Assembly: GCA_037355855.1 (NCBI GenBank) | Contig: CM074764.1 | Location: 1,798,001-1,862,000, forward strand | DNA length: 64,000 nt | Reading direction: 5' to 3' | From: Pseudo-nitzschia pungens | Taxonomy: Eukaryota > Bacillariophyta > Bacillariophyceae > Bacillariales > Bacillariaceae | In this document: one piece after another, positions 1-9,693 of the stretch | Numbering within the stretch: position 1 is the stretch's first letter | How the letters are laid out: every line of letters begins with the position of its first letter | The notes under the pieces: generated by a model | What the model saw: only the letters and a program-made list of their open reading frames with translations | What the model was told of the DNA's origin: nothing | The model's database searches: none | Translations under genes and position numbers: made by a program

Positions 1-59
1 GGTAGGGTGGGCTGCAGTCCTCGAATCACCTGGCTTACCCAGATATCTACGAGTACGAC

Positions 60-1040
60 GCTAGCGACAACAAATATCGATCGTAGGAAGGAACGACAAC
101 AACAGGAGGTACGACGAGCAAAGGAGGTACGTGCATGGGAACAAAGCGACGACGAAGAGGGACGACGAAGAAAATCGTAACTAACAGTCCGTTGTTGTTT
201 TTGTACATTAGCAAGAGGGACGACGCCGACCATCAGAACGAGGAGGGACGACGACAACCATCGGGACGAGAAAGGACGATGACGCAAGGTACTTCACTTC
301 AATCGATCGGGACGAAGAGGGACGACGACGAAAATAGTAGCTAACGGTGTGTTGTTTATTTTGTACATTCGGAACAGTGAGGGGGGACGACGACCATTGG
401 AACGAAGAGGGACGACGACGATCGGAACGAGGAGGGAAGACGACGACGATCGGAACGAGGAGGGACGACGACGATACGAACGATCGGAAAAGGTATGCAT
501 AGTTTCCTAAAAATATTCTCGTATTTTCTGCCTCTAAGATGTATGTGTACGGTGTATTTTTGATTTAGACTCGTTACTACTAGTACTAACATTTTTCACA
601 TCTAACCACCGGTTACGACGATTTCAGGGACGACGTACACCGACGATCGAAACGAAGCACGACGACGATTCCTGGACAAAGACGATCGAAACGAAGCGCG
701 ACGACGATTTAAGACGGTCGCAACGTAGCGCGACGACGATTTCGAGCGACGACGACGATTGAAGCGAGGAGCGACGACGATTTCAGGGACGACGAAGACG
801 ATTGAAGCGAAGAGCGACCACTATTTCAAGCAACAAAGACGATCGAAGGCAAGAGCGAAGCCAAAAGCAACAACGTTTTTGAGCGACGACGATCGAAGCG
901 AGGAGGGACGACGATTTCAGGGACGACGAAGACGATCGAAGCGAAGAGCGACGACTATTTCGAGCAACGAAGACGATCGAAGCGAAGAGCGAAGCGAAAA
1001 GGAACGACAATTTCAGGGACGACGACGCTCTGAAGACAAA
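60..1040. repeat. GACGACGA-type degenerate minisatellite
   Basis: The stretch is built from imperfect copies of short purine-rich words such as GACGACGACGATCGGAACGA and GATCGAAGCGAAGAGCGACG, with a higher-order unit of roughly 40-90 bp after position 600. Several reading frames are open on both strands, but all translate into Arg/Lys/Asp/Ser low complexity that simply mirrors the repeat. I see no credible gene in it. It may include the upstream region of the gene starting at 1139. Confidence 0.7.
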
Positions 1041-1138
1041 AAGAATGACACGATCCACATCTTCCAAGAGGAACAGAAAAATTGGGACTGACCTGGTTGA
1101 AAACAAGGAGATAAGGCAGGAGAGGTTCAGGAGAAAGG

Positions 1139-3130
1139 ATGAACAGAAAAGCAAGGACAATTCGTGTCGGTGCAATTTGGGTCAGCATATCGACGTTGAC
1201 GCAGGAAAGTACAAGGGGGAAGAAGGGCACTAAGAACTGTCGACGCAGCTCTGATGGAATTGTTTGCACAAGGTGTAACACATTTTCTTGCAGAAAATGC
1301 TTGCAGTCTATTTTTAGACTCATTGAAAAAAGGACAGGCGGTAGCAACGTCGATCTGCCGGATGGGATCAAAGAAATGAAAAATGCTTTGATTGATAACC
1401 GGAGAGAGGTATCAGTTTGTCATGGCTGTATTTTTGTCGATCAAAGAGAGGAGGTACTGAGGTCCCATCGTCGTTTCATTCATGTGGAATGCAGAGAAGT
1501 GCAACTTAGGTTTGATGGTCACATCGTGTTACCAGAGTACAATGTGATAATCGACACCCCTCTTATCTCGGAGAATGTCATTGATTGCCATGGATTCGGG
1601 AAGGAGCCAAACCTTGCTGGAGTGAAACATTTTGTCGTGGGGTACAAGCTCGCCAGAGAAGCTGCAGCAACTGATGCAACGCCACGCAAACTTACCAGCA
1701 ATTCCGACACGGTGAAAACAAGTGTGGTGAATGTCATGTGTCCAGGGATTGCCAATCCAAATAAAAAACGGATGTACAGGGTGCAACTCATTGTAGTGCA
1801 TGGTTCCCAGTGTACCCAAGGCATCAACGAAGTTCCGGAATATACAGCGGCGTCACTCAACAACTCCATGGTGTTCTCAGTTCAGGATCGTGGGGACAAG
1901 TGTGATGCTACCATCATTGTTGGAAGTTTTTCTGAATCACCTAAATTGGGACAGAAACAAAACCTGCTCCTGGCAAGGTTCTATCATGGAAGTGATGCTC
2001 TTCAAATGAAGCAAAAGGAGGTTCGATCGTTGTTTCTGGAAATTCAGAAATTAACGAGAACTAACCACATAGAAAGGAGTCGTTCTGGGGGCAGCAGTGG
2101 AGTATACAGTGGACCAACTCGAGTCCTCTTCCAAATGCTTGAAAATCCGAGTGTTACACCTAGGAAGGGAAATGCAACCTTCGTTGTTCCAGACGGGCAT
2201 AAAATACGTGTGTTTTACATCAACAGAAGAGGACATCCAATTCATTGGGCATATTCCAACCCTCAGTATGGAGGACAGATCGGGCCGATCTCCAAGGATT
2301 TGTTTTCGCGATACAAATTCTTTCAGCCATTCACAGAGTCCAAGATTGTCAGTGCATTACTTCTGAGACAGCTTAGCAACATTGAAGTTGAAGGAGTGGA
2401 AGGGGTGCTGAATGTGGTGCCTCTTGCTGTTGCGCGAGAGTTGAGAAACCACAAGAAAGCCATAACCCATGCCGGTTCGAATGAAATTTGTGAAATTTTG
2501 TATCAGTTTTGTTCCCTTAATTCAACAACACTTGTGCAACACCCGGTCGGTCTTCACTATGACAAATTTGGTACAGACGAAGAAGGTACTGTTTTCAGTC
2601 TGGAGAACAAGATTGGTTTTGCCACCAAGAACCCTGAATTTCACAGAAAGTACGGAATGGGAAGGGGAGGTCGTGGTCCAGAAACATTTGTGTTCTGTTT
2701 GCTTGATTGGGGCAAACACAGAAGAGCAAGACGTGTGGCCGAAGTTAATTTGCAGGCAGCAGAAGTACAGCTCACGCAACGACAGCAAGAGTGGCAAGCA
2801 GCGTTTGACAATTGGGTGGCCGTTGCAGAGAATCCAGATGCCACTCAGGATGAGGAGCACGAGGCACATGCACGAGAGCTTGAAACTGAAGCTGCACGTG
2901 ACGAGGCCCAGGCAGCCAGAGATGCTGCCAATGTTGCTTATGACGAAGCAGATGCTGCCGTTGCAGAGGCTGATGCTGCAGCCAATAATCCGCCTGGGAA
3001 TGTCGATGACGATGCGGATGCTGGTGATGCTGGTTCTGATTCAGATTCAGATTCGGATGCGGAATTCTACGACTCCGATTTGGAACATTCGGAATCAGAA
3101 ACGGAGGAAGAGGAGGTTTCAGAGTTTTGA
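1139..3130 (+). CDS. Unrecognised 663-aa protein, Cys pairs and acidic C-tail
   Basis: I do not recognise this family. The ATG at 1139 opens a 663-aa frame. Residues ~40-55 hold CTRCNTFSCRKC, two closely spaced Cys pairs that could bind zinc, with a further CHGC pair near residue 95. The middle (~110-530) is a mixed globular region without a motif I can name. Residues ~535-605 are an Ala/Glu/Gln-rich probable coiled coil, and the last ~50 residues are very acidic (SDSDSDSDAEFYDSD). The first ~35 residues overlap the end of the upstream minisatellite, so the true start could be internal or on another exon. It converges with the minus-strand gene at 3223-4984, 92 bp away. Both lie in the locus later split by the retrotransposon at 5603-17523. 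Expression and function are unknown; a mobile-element origin is possible but only inferred. Confidence 0.6.
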   Translation: MNRKARTIRVGAIWVSISTLTQESTRGKKGTKNCRRSSDGIVCTRCNTFSCRKCLQSIFRLIEKRTGGSNVDLPDGIKEMKNALIDNRREVSVCHGCIFVDQREEVLRSHRRFIHVECREVQLRFDGHIVLPEYNVIIDTPLISENVIDCHGFGKEPNLAGVKHFVVGYKLAREAAATDATPRKLTSNSDTVKTSVVNVMCPGIANPNKKRMYRVQLIVVHGSQCTQGINEVPEYTAASLNNSMVFSVQDRGDKCDATIIVGSFSESPKLGQKQNLLLARFYHGSDALQMKQKEVRSLFLEIQKLTRTNHIERSRSGGSSGVYSGPTRVLFQMLENPSVTPRKGNATFVVPDGHKIRVFYINRRGHPIHWAYSNPQYGGQIGPISKDLFSRYKFFQPFTESKIVSALLLRQLSNIEVEGVEGVLNVVPLAVARELRNHKKAITHAGSNEICEILYQFCSLNSTTLVQHPVGLHYDKFGTDEEGTVFSLENKIGFATKNPEFHRKYGMGRGGRGPETFVFCLLDWGKHRRARRVAEVNLQAAEVQLTQRQQEWQAAFDNWVAVAENPDATQDEEHEAHARELETEAARDEAQAARDAANVAYDEADAAVAEADAAANNPPGNVDDDADAGDAGSDSDSDSDAEFYDSDLEHSESETEEEEVSEF

Positions 3131-3222
3131 AATGATACGAATATTTTTTATTAGTTAGTTACGTGCATAGTAGTGAGGAATGGTTGATTCAGCAATGCCG
3201 ATTTATTTCGTCCTCGTCGTGG

Positions 3223-4984
3223 TCAGGGAGGAGGAGATTTCTTGCCTGGAGGAGGAGATTTCTTGCCTGGAGGAGGAGGTTTCTTGCGGGGCGGATATTT
3301 CTTGCCGCAGGGGGAAGGTTTCTTGCGAGAATCGTCTTGTTCTCTGGCTTCCATAACAACTTGTATTGCCGATTCTGTTACGACTTTTAATTGGTCAAGA
3401 GATATGGTATCGATGTCGAGTCCCAGTGTCCGATTTTGCACTTCATCAAACCATAAACACAGTTCTTCATCGTTCATCCGCATGGCGTGGCACTGGTGGT
3501 CGTAGAAGAGAACAAACTGTTCGTCTGACCAATCCGAAAATAAATCTCTTTTTTCCTTTAGGATTTTTTTTTTTTTAATAGCAGCAGGGGAGAGTCGGAT
3601 ACGACCAAAATGCCGAAGCTGGTATTCTGAACAACTGTGGGTGTAGTAAAGTCCATTCCTTTCTTTGCAGGAGTTGTTAATGAACCATTTGCCGGCTTTG
3701 ATTAATTCCTTCCCAATCAATTCTCTTTTCGCGTCAAACCCTGGACCAATCAGAAATGTCATTAATGGACCACCCGTTCGCTTATACCCATTTGCGTTGC
3801 GTTTTGAATCACTTGGTACTGGGATGACTTCATCAAATGCCGCCGTGAAGTGAATGCAAGAGGGAAATGTCTCGTATTGTGACTCGTCTTCGAAGGTGCT
3901 GCATAACTGTGCTATTTTCGTGTGCCTCGCGAGAAGTTCAACCTTTCGAAGAACGGCGTCGTCCTTAAAGTTTGGGATGCTCTCGGCCCTTGTAGACTGT
4001 GTTCGCTTCAATCTCTTTTTCTTCCGGTCTTCGGGGTCATCGATATCTTTGCTTTCATCATCAGTTTGAGGCGCAAATTCACTATCGGCGTCGTCGTCGT
4101 CATTGTCAGAATGATTATTTTGCTTTTGTTCTTCTGCACCGGAGTCGACGGAATCGAAATGACTATTTTGCTTATGTTCTTCTTCACCGGAATCGACGGC
4201 ATTTTCTTCATTAACTTTTTTCGAATATAAATGGAAATAGGCATCGAGCAATTGAGAATTGGCAATCCCGGATCCCCAAGATAATTTGGGGTCTGAAGGA
4301 GAATCTTCTTGGACTGAAACTTCTTGTTCATCGGAAGTTACTTCTTCGTTGGCACCGTCTTCTGCGTTGGAACCGACTTCTTCAGTTGGAACCGTCTTCT
4401 TCGTTGGAACTGACTTCTTCGTTGGAACTGACTTCTTCGTTGGAACTGACTTCTTCGTTGGAACTGACTTCTTCGTTGGAACTGACTTCTTCGTTGGAAT
4501 CTCCTTTGTCTTCGTTGGAACCGTCTTCTGCGTTGTAACCTTCATCTTCGTTGGAACCTTCATCTTCGACGGCATATTGATCTTCTTCGTTGGGGTTGGG
4601 GTTGTTGCATTCCATGTTTCGAATCTTCGTCTTCGGAGGAGCATCGTCGGCTTCGGAAGAATCATCGGATTCGACGGAATCATCTTCTCCTGCTGCTACT
4701 TTCTGACGTTCATCCCAAAATTCATCAAGAATAGACAAGCGAAGGTTCCGTTCTTCGCGAGTGGGAGGAGGAGGAGAAGGAGATCTGCTACGCGGCGGTG
4801 AAGGAGATCTGCTACGCGGCGGTGAAGGAGATCTGCTACGCGGCGGTGAAGGAGATCTGCTACGCGGCGGTGAAGGAGATCTGCTACGCGGTGGTGAAGG
4901 GGATCTGTTACTCGGAGGTGAGTTTGTGCGTCGAGAGGGACCGGAGGACTTTCTTGCTGTTTGTTTCCTGTGACGTTTCACCAT
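3223..4984 (-). pseudogene. RS-repeat/acidic protein gene with one-base frameshift
   Basis: Two long overlapping minus-strand frames read as one gene broken by a single extra base. The ATG at 4984 sits in the favourable context CCCACCATGG. The N-terminal frame gives a basic start, then five to six copies of an 8-residue unit RSPSPPRS (24-bp DNA repeat, ~4783-4917), then an acidic region ending in (SNEEVS)n encoded by an 18-bp repeat (~4389-4495). At 4384 an extra base (A on the plus strand) sits between AAC and GAA codons. Skipping it continues the same acidic repeat in the second frame, for 586 aa in total. The C-terminal ~250 residues contain a globular domain (IHFTAAFDEVIP ... PLMTFLIGPGFDAKRELIG) that aligns with the 573-aa protein at 12076-13797. 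The tail is KKPPPPGKKSPPP. The shift could be a real mutation, repeat slippage or an assembly error. Function is unknown. Confidence 0.6.
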
Positions 4985-5059
4985 GGTGGGACCTAGAAAT
5001 TTATGATGAACGAAAGTTATGATGAAAAACTGGGTTTTGATTGATGGAAAGTGGGACAC

Positions 5060-5602
5060 TTTAAGGTGTACGAGATTTGGTTTCTTTTATTTATTTTTTT
5101 TTTTTGATCGTGGAGTATTTGTGAACAGAAACCAAAAAATAATGATACCGTGGGTACCTTACTCGTAATTGGTGGGACTCGGACCGAAATGGTGAAACCG
5201 AATTGGTCGGAGTGTGGAACGTTTATAAACGTCGGCGTGTGGAACATTTACGTCGGAGTGTGGAACGTTTATAAAAACGTCAAAGTGTTGAAGAGTAAGA
5301 CGAGTTGAGCAGTGGAGAATAACAAGTTGAGAAATGGAGAGTGACAACTTGAACAATGGAGAGAGACGAGTTAGTACTGTAGAGTAGCGGAGCGTAAAGA
5401 GATCGCAAAATCCAGGTAGAGCACTGCTGGTAGAAATTGTACTGGAAAATATAATTTTTTGATTGGTTAATTCAGTGGAGTAACATAAAGTACGATGGAC
5501 GATGGCTTAAACGTTGCGTAGCGGTTTTAAAAAGGATCGGCCGTGACATTTCCGATCTGCCGTGACAATTCCACTTGTCCCCGTAAAAAAAAGGGAACGT
5601 GG
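5060..5602. other. Intergenic, repeat-bearing flank of the LTR element
   Basis: No gene is supported here. Around 5200-5290 the words GTCGGAGTGTGGAACGTTTA and close variants recur three times, and 5290-5395 holds imperfect copies of a GTGGAGAGTGACAAGTTGA-like unit. These resemble the array at 18370-18510 on the other side of the inserted retrotransposon, as expected if both were neighbours before the insertion. The last five bases, CGTGG at 5598-5602, are the left copy of the retrotransposon's target-site duplication. Confidence 0.6.
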
Positions 5603-6040
5603 TGTTAAAATGTAGCTGAACTTAGCTCAGGGAATAAGGAGCAAGCTTGGAGATATTGCTGGTTGTAATGGCAAGGGCATGCAGACCGGTTGAGGTGCCG
5701 GTCTGTTCTGTCGATAGTCTCGGATTCACCACTAGTACGACCAAAGGGGAAGACAGTTGGCCGGATCTATTCTAACTACCACTTGGCACAGTCAGTTAGA
5801 TCCTAGATTTGTAGTTCTACAGGGAGTTGCTCAGGGAGCAGGATGTAGGTATCAAGGTATTCAAATCAGAGTTAAACTAAAGAAGTGATGACAGCAATCT
5901 TGTTGGGGGATCGACGTTGCTGTCTTGTTGTGTTTGCTGTTTGTTTTTCGTGTACAAATTGTACATGGAAAACCCTGTAGAAAACTATTTTGCGCATAGT
6001 GCGCGTATGGAGTGGATCGTGTCACGGTTACAATTTAATA
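5603..6040 (-). repeat. 3' LTR of the family A element
   Basis: This 438-bp repeat matches 17089-17523 over its whole length. Plus-strand ends are TGTTAAAATG and CAATTTAATA. The outer edge abuts the CGTGG target copy. In minus orientation the inner edge is preceded by ATGGGGCG, a plausible short polypurine tract. Confidence 0.9.
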
Positions 6041-6453
6041 CGCCCCATCTATGATCAGGGAAGCAAGAGAATCTTTCTTCGTTGTCATGGACATGTTGGA
6101 GCTGTGACACAGACAGGAATAAATGAAAGCGAGCATGGGCAAAAGTGAGTATGGGCAATAGCGCATGGGTTGCGCCCCACGTTGAGTAAAGAAATGGGCA
6201 ATAGCGCAGGTGAGATGCGCCCCATGTGGGTGAGTGATGGCACAGAGCCTGAAGATGCGCCCTGTTGTTGGGCAATATCAGCTGGAAGATGCGCCCCATG
6301 TTTGGTGTTTGAAATAGGCAAGGATGTGTGGGATCTGTATGAGTTGAGGTTGTTGGGACTCTGCATATTGCCAATGGCATCTCTGAAGAGAACGCCCCAG
6401 ATGACGAAAGGGAATGAGGCAGAGGACAAGAAGGAGACGAAAATGGAAGTATG
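6041..6453 (-). other. 3' non-coding part of the family A element
   Basis: This lies between the gag stop and the 3' LTR. It contains four or five imperfect copies of a unit with GGGCAATAGCG and GATGCGCCCCATG, spaced about 40-50 bp apart between 6145 and 6310. Open frames through it are repeat-driven and I see no gene. Confidence 0.55.
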
Positions 6454-8228
6454 TTAACAGAGTGACCAGTTGTGAGGACTGGTGTGTGTTTGGAGAAGAT
6501 GAGTAACAGACTGGCCAGCGATAGGATCATCGAAGTGAGCAACAACAGATTGAGAGCCATCAGCCATGCGGGCAACAAGTTTGGTAGGGGCCTTGGGGTT
6601 GTCAGCAAGGAGCTGAGCGGGATGGCCAGGTGACATGGAAGAGGCAAGGGGAAGCTTGGATTTGGAAGGTGATTTCCTGATGGTGGAAGGAGTTGGGTGT
6701 GTATATAGAGAGCCCTTCTTGGCTAGTTGTTGGTATGAGCCGGTGGGTTTGGAACCGTGCTGCCGGGCAATCCATTGGGTAACCAAAGCATCGGAGGCGT
6801 CCGTATCATGATCAGGTGACAAGTCATCAGGAGGAGCACTGGAAAGGGGATCAGGATTAGTTTGTTCAGGGGAAGCATGGGTGGAATGGAAGTATGCTTG
6901 ACGTCCAACAGGTTGGCCAGAACCAGGCGTGGGACTGGGTTGAGGCTCAGGAAATTTGTTGGGGTTCAGGTTGAGAACAATCTTTTGGCGGTCAGCAAAT
7001 GGGAATTGAGTCCAGAGTTGCTTAGCAACAGGGCTCAAGGTAGACCATATGGCAGGGGGAAGGCGATGGGACAAGGCCAAAGGGTCAACAGAGCTATCAG
7101 ATGTGGAACTAGCACGGAACGCAGCGTAGGTGTGAACGTCATTGACAAAGTCATCGGTGAACGCAGAGGAGTCAAGATAAGGGAAGGCACTGTGAAAATT
7201 GGCCTGGAAGTTCATATCGGCTCTGGATTTGGGTAAGGTGAGAGCAGCGCGGGAATCCAGCCGCGTAGCTTCGGCAAGAAGTGTGGTCTTGAGTTGAAGA
7301 ATGTGTTGAACTTCAACAGAATCAGGGTCGTGTGGAGAGGGCATTGGAACCTTAGAGAATTGGTCACTGAGGTGAGAATCAGAAGCAACAGCATGCAGGA
7401 GAGTGGAACGGAGCATGTGATATTTCATAGGGAGAGCAGGAGCAGTCATCTTGCAGAGAGTATCGTAGTGCTCAAACCAGTTGGTCAAGAAACGAACAGT
7501 TGAGTCCTTCCAGCCAACAAGTGTGAGGCGTTGAAGGATCTGTGATTGGCCAGCCACATCAAATTCATGAGTGTGTGTGGATTCTCGAAGTTTGAGAAAC
7601 TCAAAGTAGGCAGCTCTGCCATCACATGTGCTGGTGTGACCCTGGACACAGGTGTAGGAAAGGTTGGAGCGAAAGACCCGAAGTAAGAGGACCCAAAAGA
7701 ATTTGCATTGTTTGTCAAATAATTTCTTGCCAAAGGTGGAGAGATTGGAAGAATCCCATTGAGGATCCAAGAAGGTGTCCACATCAATATCATATTCTGC
7801 GAGCTGTGCACGGAATCCAGTAGCCCAGGTTTCAAAGCGAGCGTCATTTTTATAAACAGTGAAAACGGTGACATCATGAGAACGTTTACTCCATTGTTCA
7901 AACTTGACTTGGTCTTCGCTTTTAGAGGGCTTGAGAGTGGAAGGGGAAACGGAACTGGGGGAAGGAACAGATGATCGAGGAGGACACAGAACAGTGCCAA
8001 CGTCAAGATCGTCAACAAAGACATCAAATGCGTCAGCCGTGTAAAGAGTGACATCACGAGAGGGTTGTTTCAATGCGTTGAGGTGGTCACGGAACTTGAC
8101 AAATTGGAGCAGTTGGATATAGATGAAAGGGGGAAGGTCAAAGTAGTTGTTGCGATCATCACGGTACTGGAGTCGGTTGATAATGGGTTCAGTTAATCGA
8201 ATGAATTTACGCCATGTGGTAATGCCAG
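6454..8228 (-). pseudogene. gag: gag, 3' portion (interrupted by the transposon)
   Basis: This is the larger, downstream part of a retrotransposon Gag: structural protein of the virus-like particle, expected in cytoplasmic particles. The frame reads on without a stop from the transposon junction at 8228 to the stop at 6454, starting with ITTWRKFIRL. The protein is Trp/Phe-rich in the first half, as in diatom Copia gags, and Pro/Ser-rich in the last third. I see no zinc knuckle and no protease motif before the stop. Joining it to 15870-16224 after removing 8226-15869 (transposon plus one CAG) gives 2127 nt, exactly 709 codons, with no frame break. The gene was therefore intact when hit. The apparent extra N-terminus upstream of 8228 is transposon TIR sequence. 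Confidence 0.8.
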
Positions 8229-8805
8229 GAACATTATGGAAAAAAAAAAAAACCTTAATTTCCATTCCCGCGCGCGCGAAATCGTTCGTAATGCGCACAT
8301 ATTCTATAGATAATAAAGGGGACGAAATTTGCCGCGCCCCCCCCTTTTGGATTTCCATGGTGGACACTTAGCGTGGCGGGCCCCATCATTGTGAGATCTT
8401 CGTATATATATATATGTATATAGAGTGAGTTTTATAATTGCCCCCATCTATTTTTGAAGAACGACACTTAGCGTGGCGGGCACCTTCATCCAACGGTTCC
8501 ATGTGCGACCATAATTGCTTTATTTTCAACGAATTTCGCCTTCAACGCATGCTCAACACTTGGAAGAAACGGACACGTTTTATTTTCATGGTTTTATTGT
8601 CCTCAACAAAACTGTCCTCAAAAATGTTGTCCTCAACCTTTTGTCCTCAACAAAACTGTCCTCAACCTTTTGTCCTCAACAAAACTGTCCTCAACCTTTT
8701 GTCCTCAACGAATGTCCTCAACGAGTTTTGTCCTCAACGAGTTTTGTCCTCAACCCGCCACGCTGCGGGTCGCTCGTAGCCCGCTACGGAGCGTAGCCCA
8801 CTACG
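8229..8805 (+). repeat. Left terminal inverted repeat of the transposon
   Basis: It matches the reverse complement of ~15309-15869. It starts GAACATTATGG, then a poly-A run, a CG alternation (CGCGCGCG), two copies of CACTTAGCGTGGCGGG (around 8365 and 8464), and a minisatellite of TGTCCTCAACAAAAC-like units (8598-8755). The two arms differ by small indels and by copy number of the minisatellite. Confidence 0.9.
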
Positions 8806-8945
8806 ATGATGTCCCACGCTTGGCTACGGGGATGCCCACGCCCCGCTGCGGCACCACCCTCTCATCACTCAGGGATACTTGAGAACAATACAAACAACAA
8901 CACACCTTGGACAATAGTGGGACAAGACAATAATTGAGAAGAATC

Positions 8946-9563
8946 ATGTCACAAGACACTGGGAACAACGCTGTGGAGCCTTGGAGTCGCGGACAAAAAT
9001 CCAGCAGAGCCAAAGCTTATCTTAAGTTGCAACTTGAGAGTGATGAGGACAATTGGATCAAGCAGATTATAGCAAAAGACCCTGGTATTTCATCTAAAAC
9101 AATCGACCAAATTCATGACACCCATGTTCTCTTCCAACCATACAAGAAGCAAAACTTTCGATCCAACTTCCGGAGCCTCAAGAAGGCGATTGACGAGAAT
9201 GCCGCCGCCGTTTCATTTGATCAAGCAGCGCTCACGAAGGAATTGGAAAAGTATCCGAAGGAAACTCTACTCAAGGCAGGGTATCCTCGATGGAATCATC
9301 CAGAGAACCAAGCAAAGAAACTATTGGAAAACGACTTGAAAGCTGGTGGATTGTACGAGAAAGCGAAACCACTGGAGCTTCGAAAGAAGAGACCTGAATA
9401 CGAAGCGTTTCCAGAGAAGATATTCAGGGACCGTGTTTTTCGAGAACGTCGTAAGCAAATTGAAAGGCCGTTCTGGGTTGACAAACGGAACAAAAAGATG
9501 AGAAAGAAGACAGTTGATCATGGTCTAGAGAGTCTTAATACAGAGGAGGCCTCTAAGTTTTAG
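8946..9563 (+). CDS. 205-aa two-repeat protein carried by the transposon
   Basis: The ATG at 8946 is the first in frame and lies just inside the left TIR, so the TIR may supply the promoter. The 205-aa basic protein appears to hold two diverged copies of one unit. The first (~20-80) ends FQPYKKQNFRSNFRSLKKAI; the second (~115-180) begins RWNHPENQAKKLLENDL and continues RPEYEAFPEKIFRDRVF. Each has the pattern of a helix with AKxLLxxD followed by a hydrophobic-FR-basic helix. I recall similar repeat proteins in diatom genomes but cannot name a function. It is the only plus-strand gene in the element and is transcribed away from the left end. DNA binding is a guess from its charge. Confidence 0.65.
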   Translation: MSQDTGNNAVEPWSRGQKSSRAKAYLKLQLESDEDNWIKQIIAKDPGISSKTIDQIHDTHVLFQPYKKQNFRSNFRSLKKAIDENAAAVSFDQAALTKELEKYPKETLLKAGYPRWNHPENQAKKLLENDLKAGGLYEKAKPLELRKKRPEYEAFPEKIFRDRVFRERRKQIERPFWVDKRNKKMRKKTVDHGLESLNTEEASKF

Positions 9564-9693
9564 TTTAGTCATTCAATTTATGTAAAAAATCTCGGAGTTC
9601 GTCAAGTACTGCACCTGCTTCGTGATACCTTGCAATAGGGTCAAGATCAGAGGAATTAATAGATTCATCTATTGAATCAGGTGAGCGCAGGAG

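Noticed and set aside
135..1233. Short open frames through the GACGACGA minisatellite
   Set aside because: Present on both strands and in several frames, translating only the repeat.
6454..8367. A single 637-aa protein starting at 8367
   Set aside because: Its first ~46 codons are transposon TIR sequence and it starts at GTG; the real gene is the interrupted gag with its ATG at 16224.
8598..8755. Regularly spaced repeats as a CRISPR-like array
   Set aside because: Units are directly adjacent with no unique spacers, sit inside inverted repeats and belong to a eukaryotic transposon.
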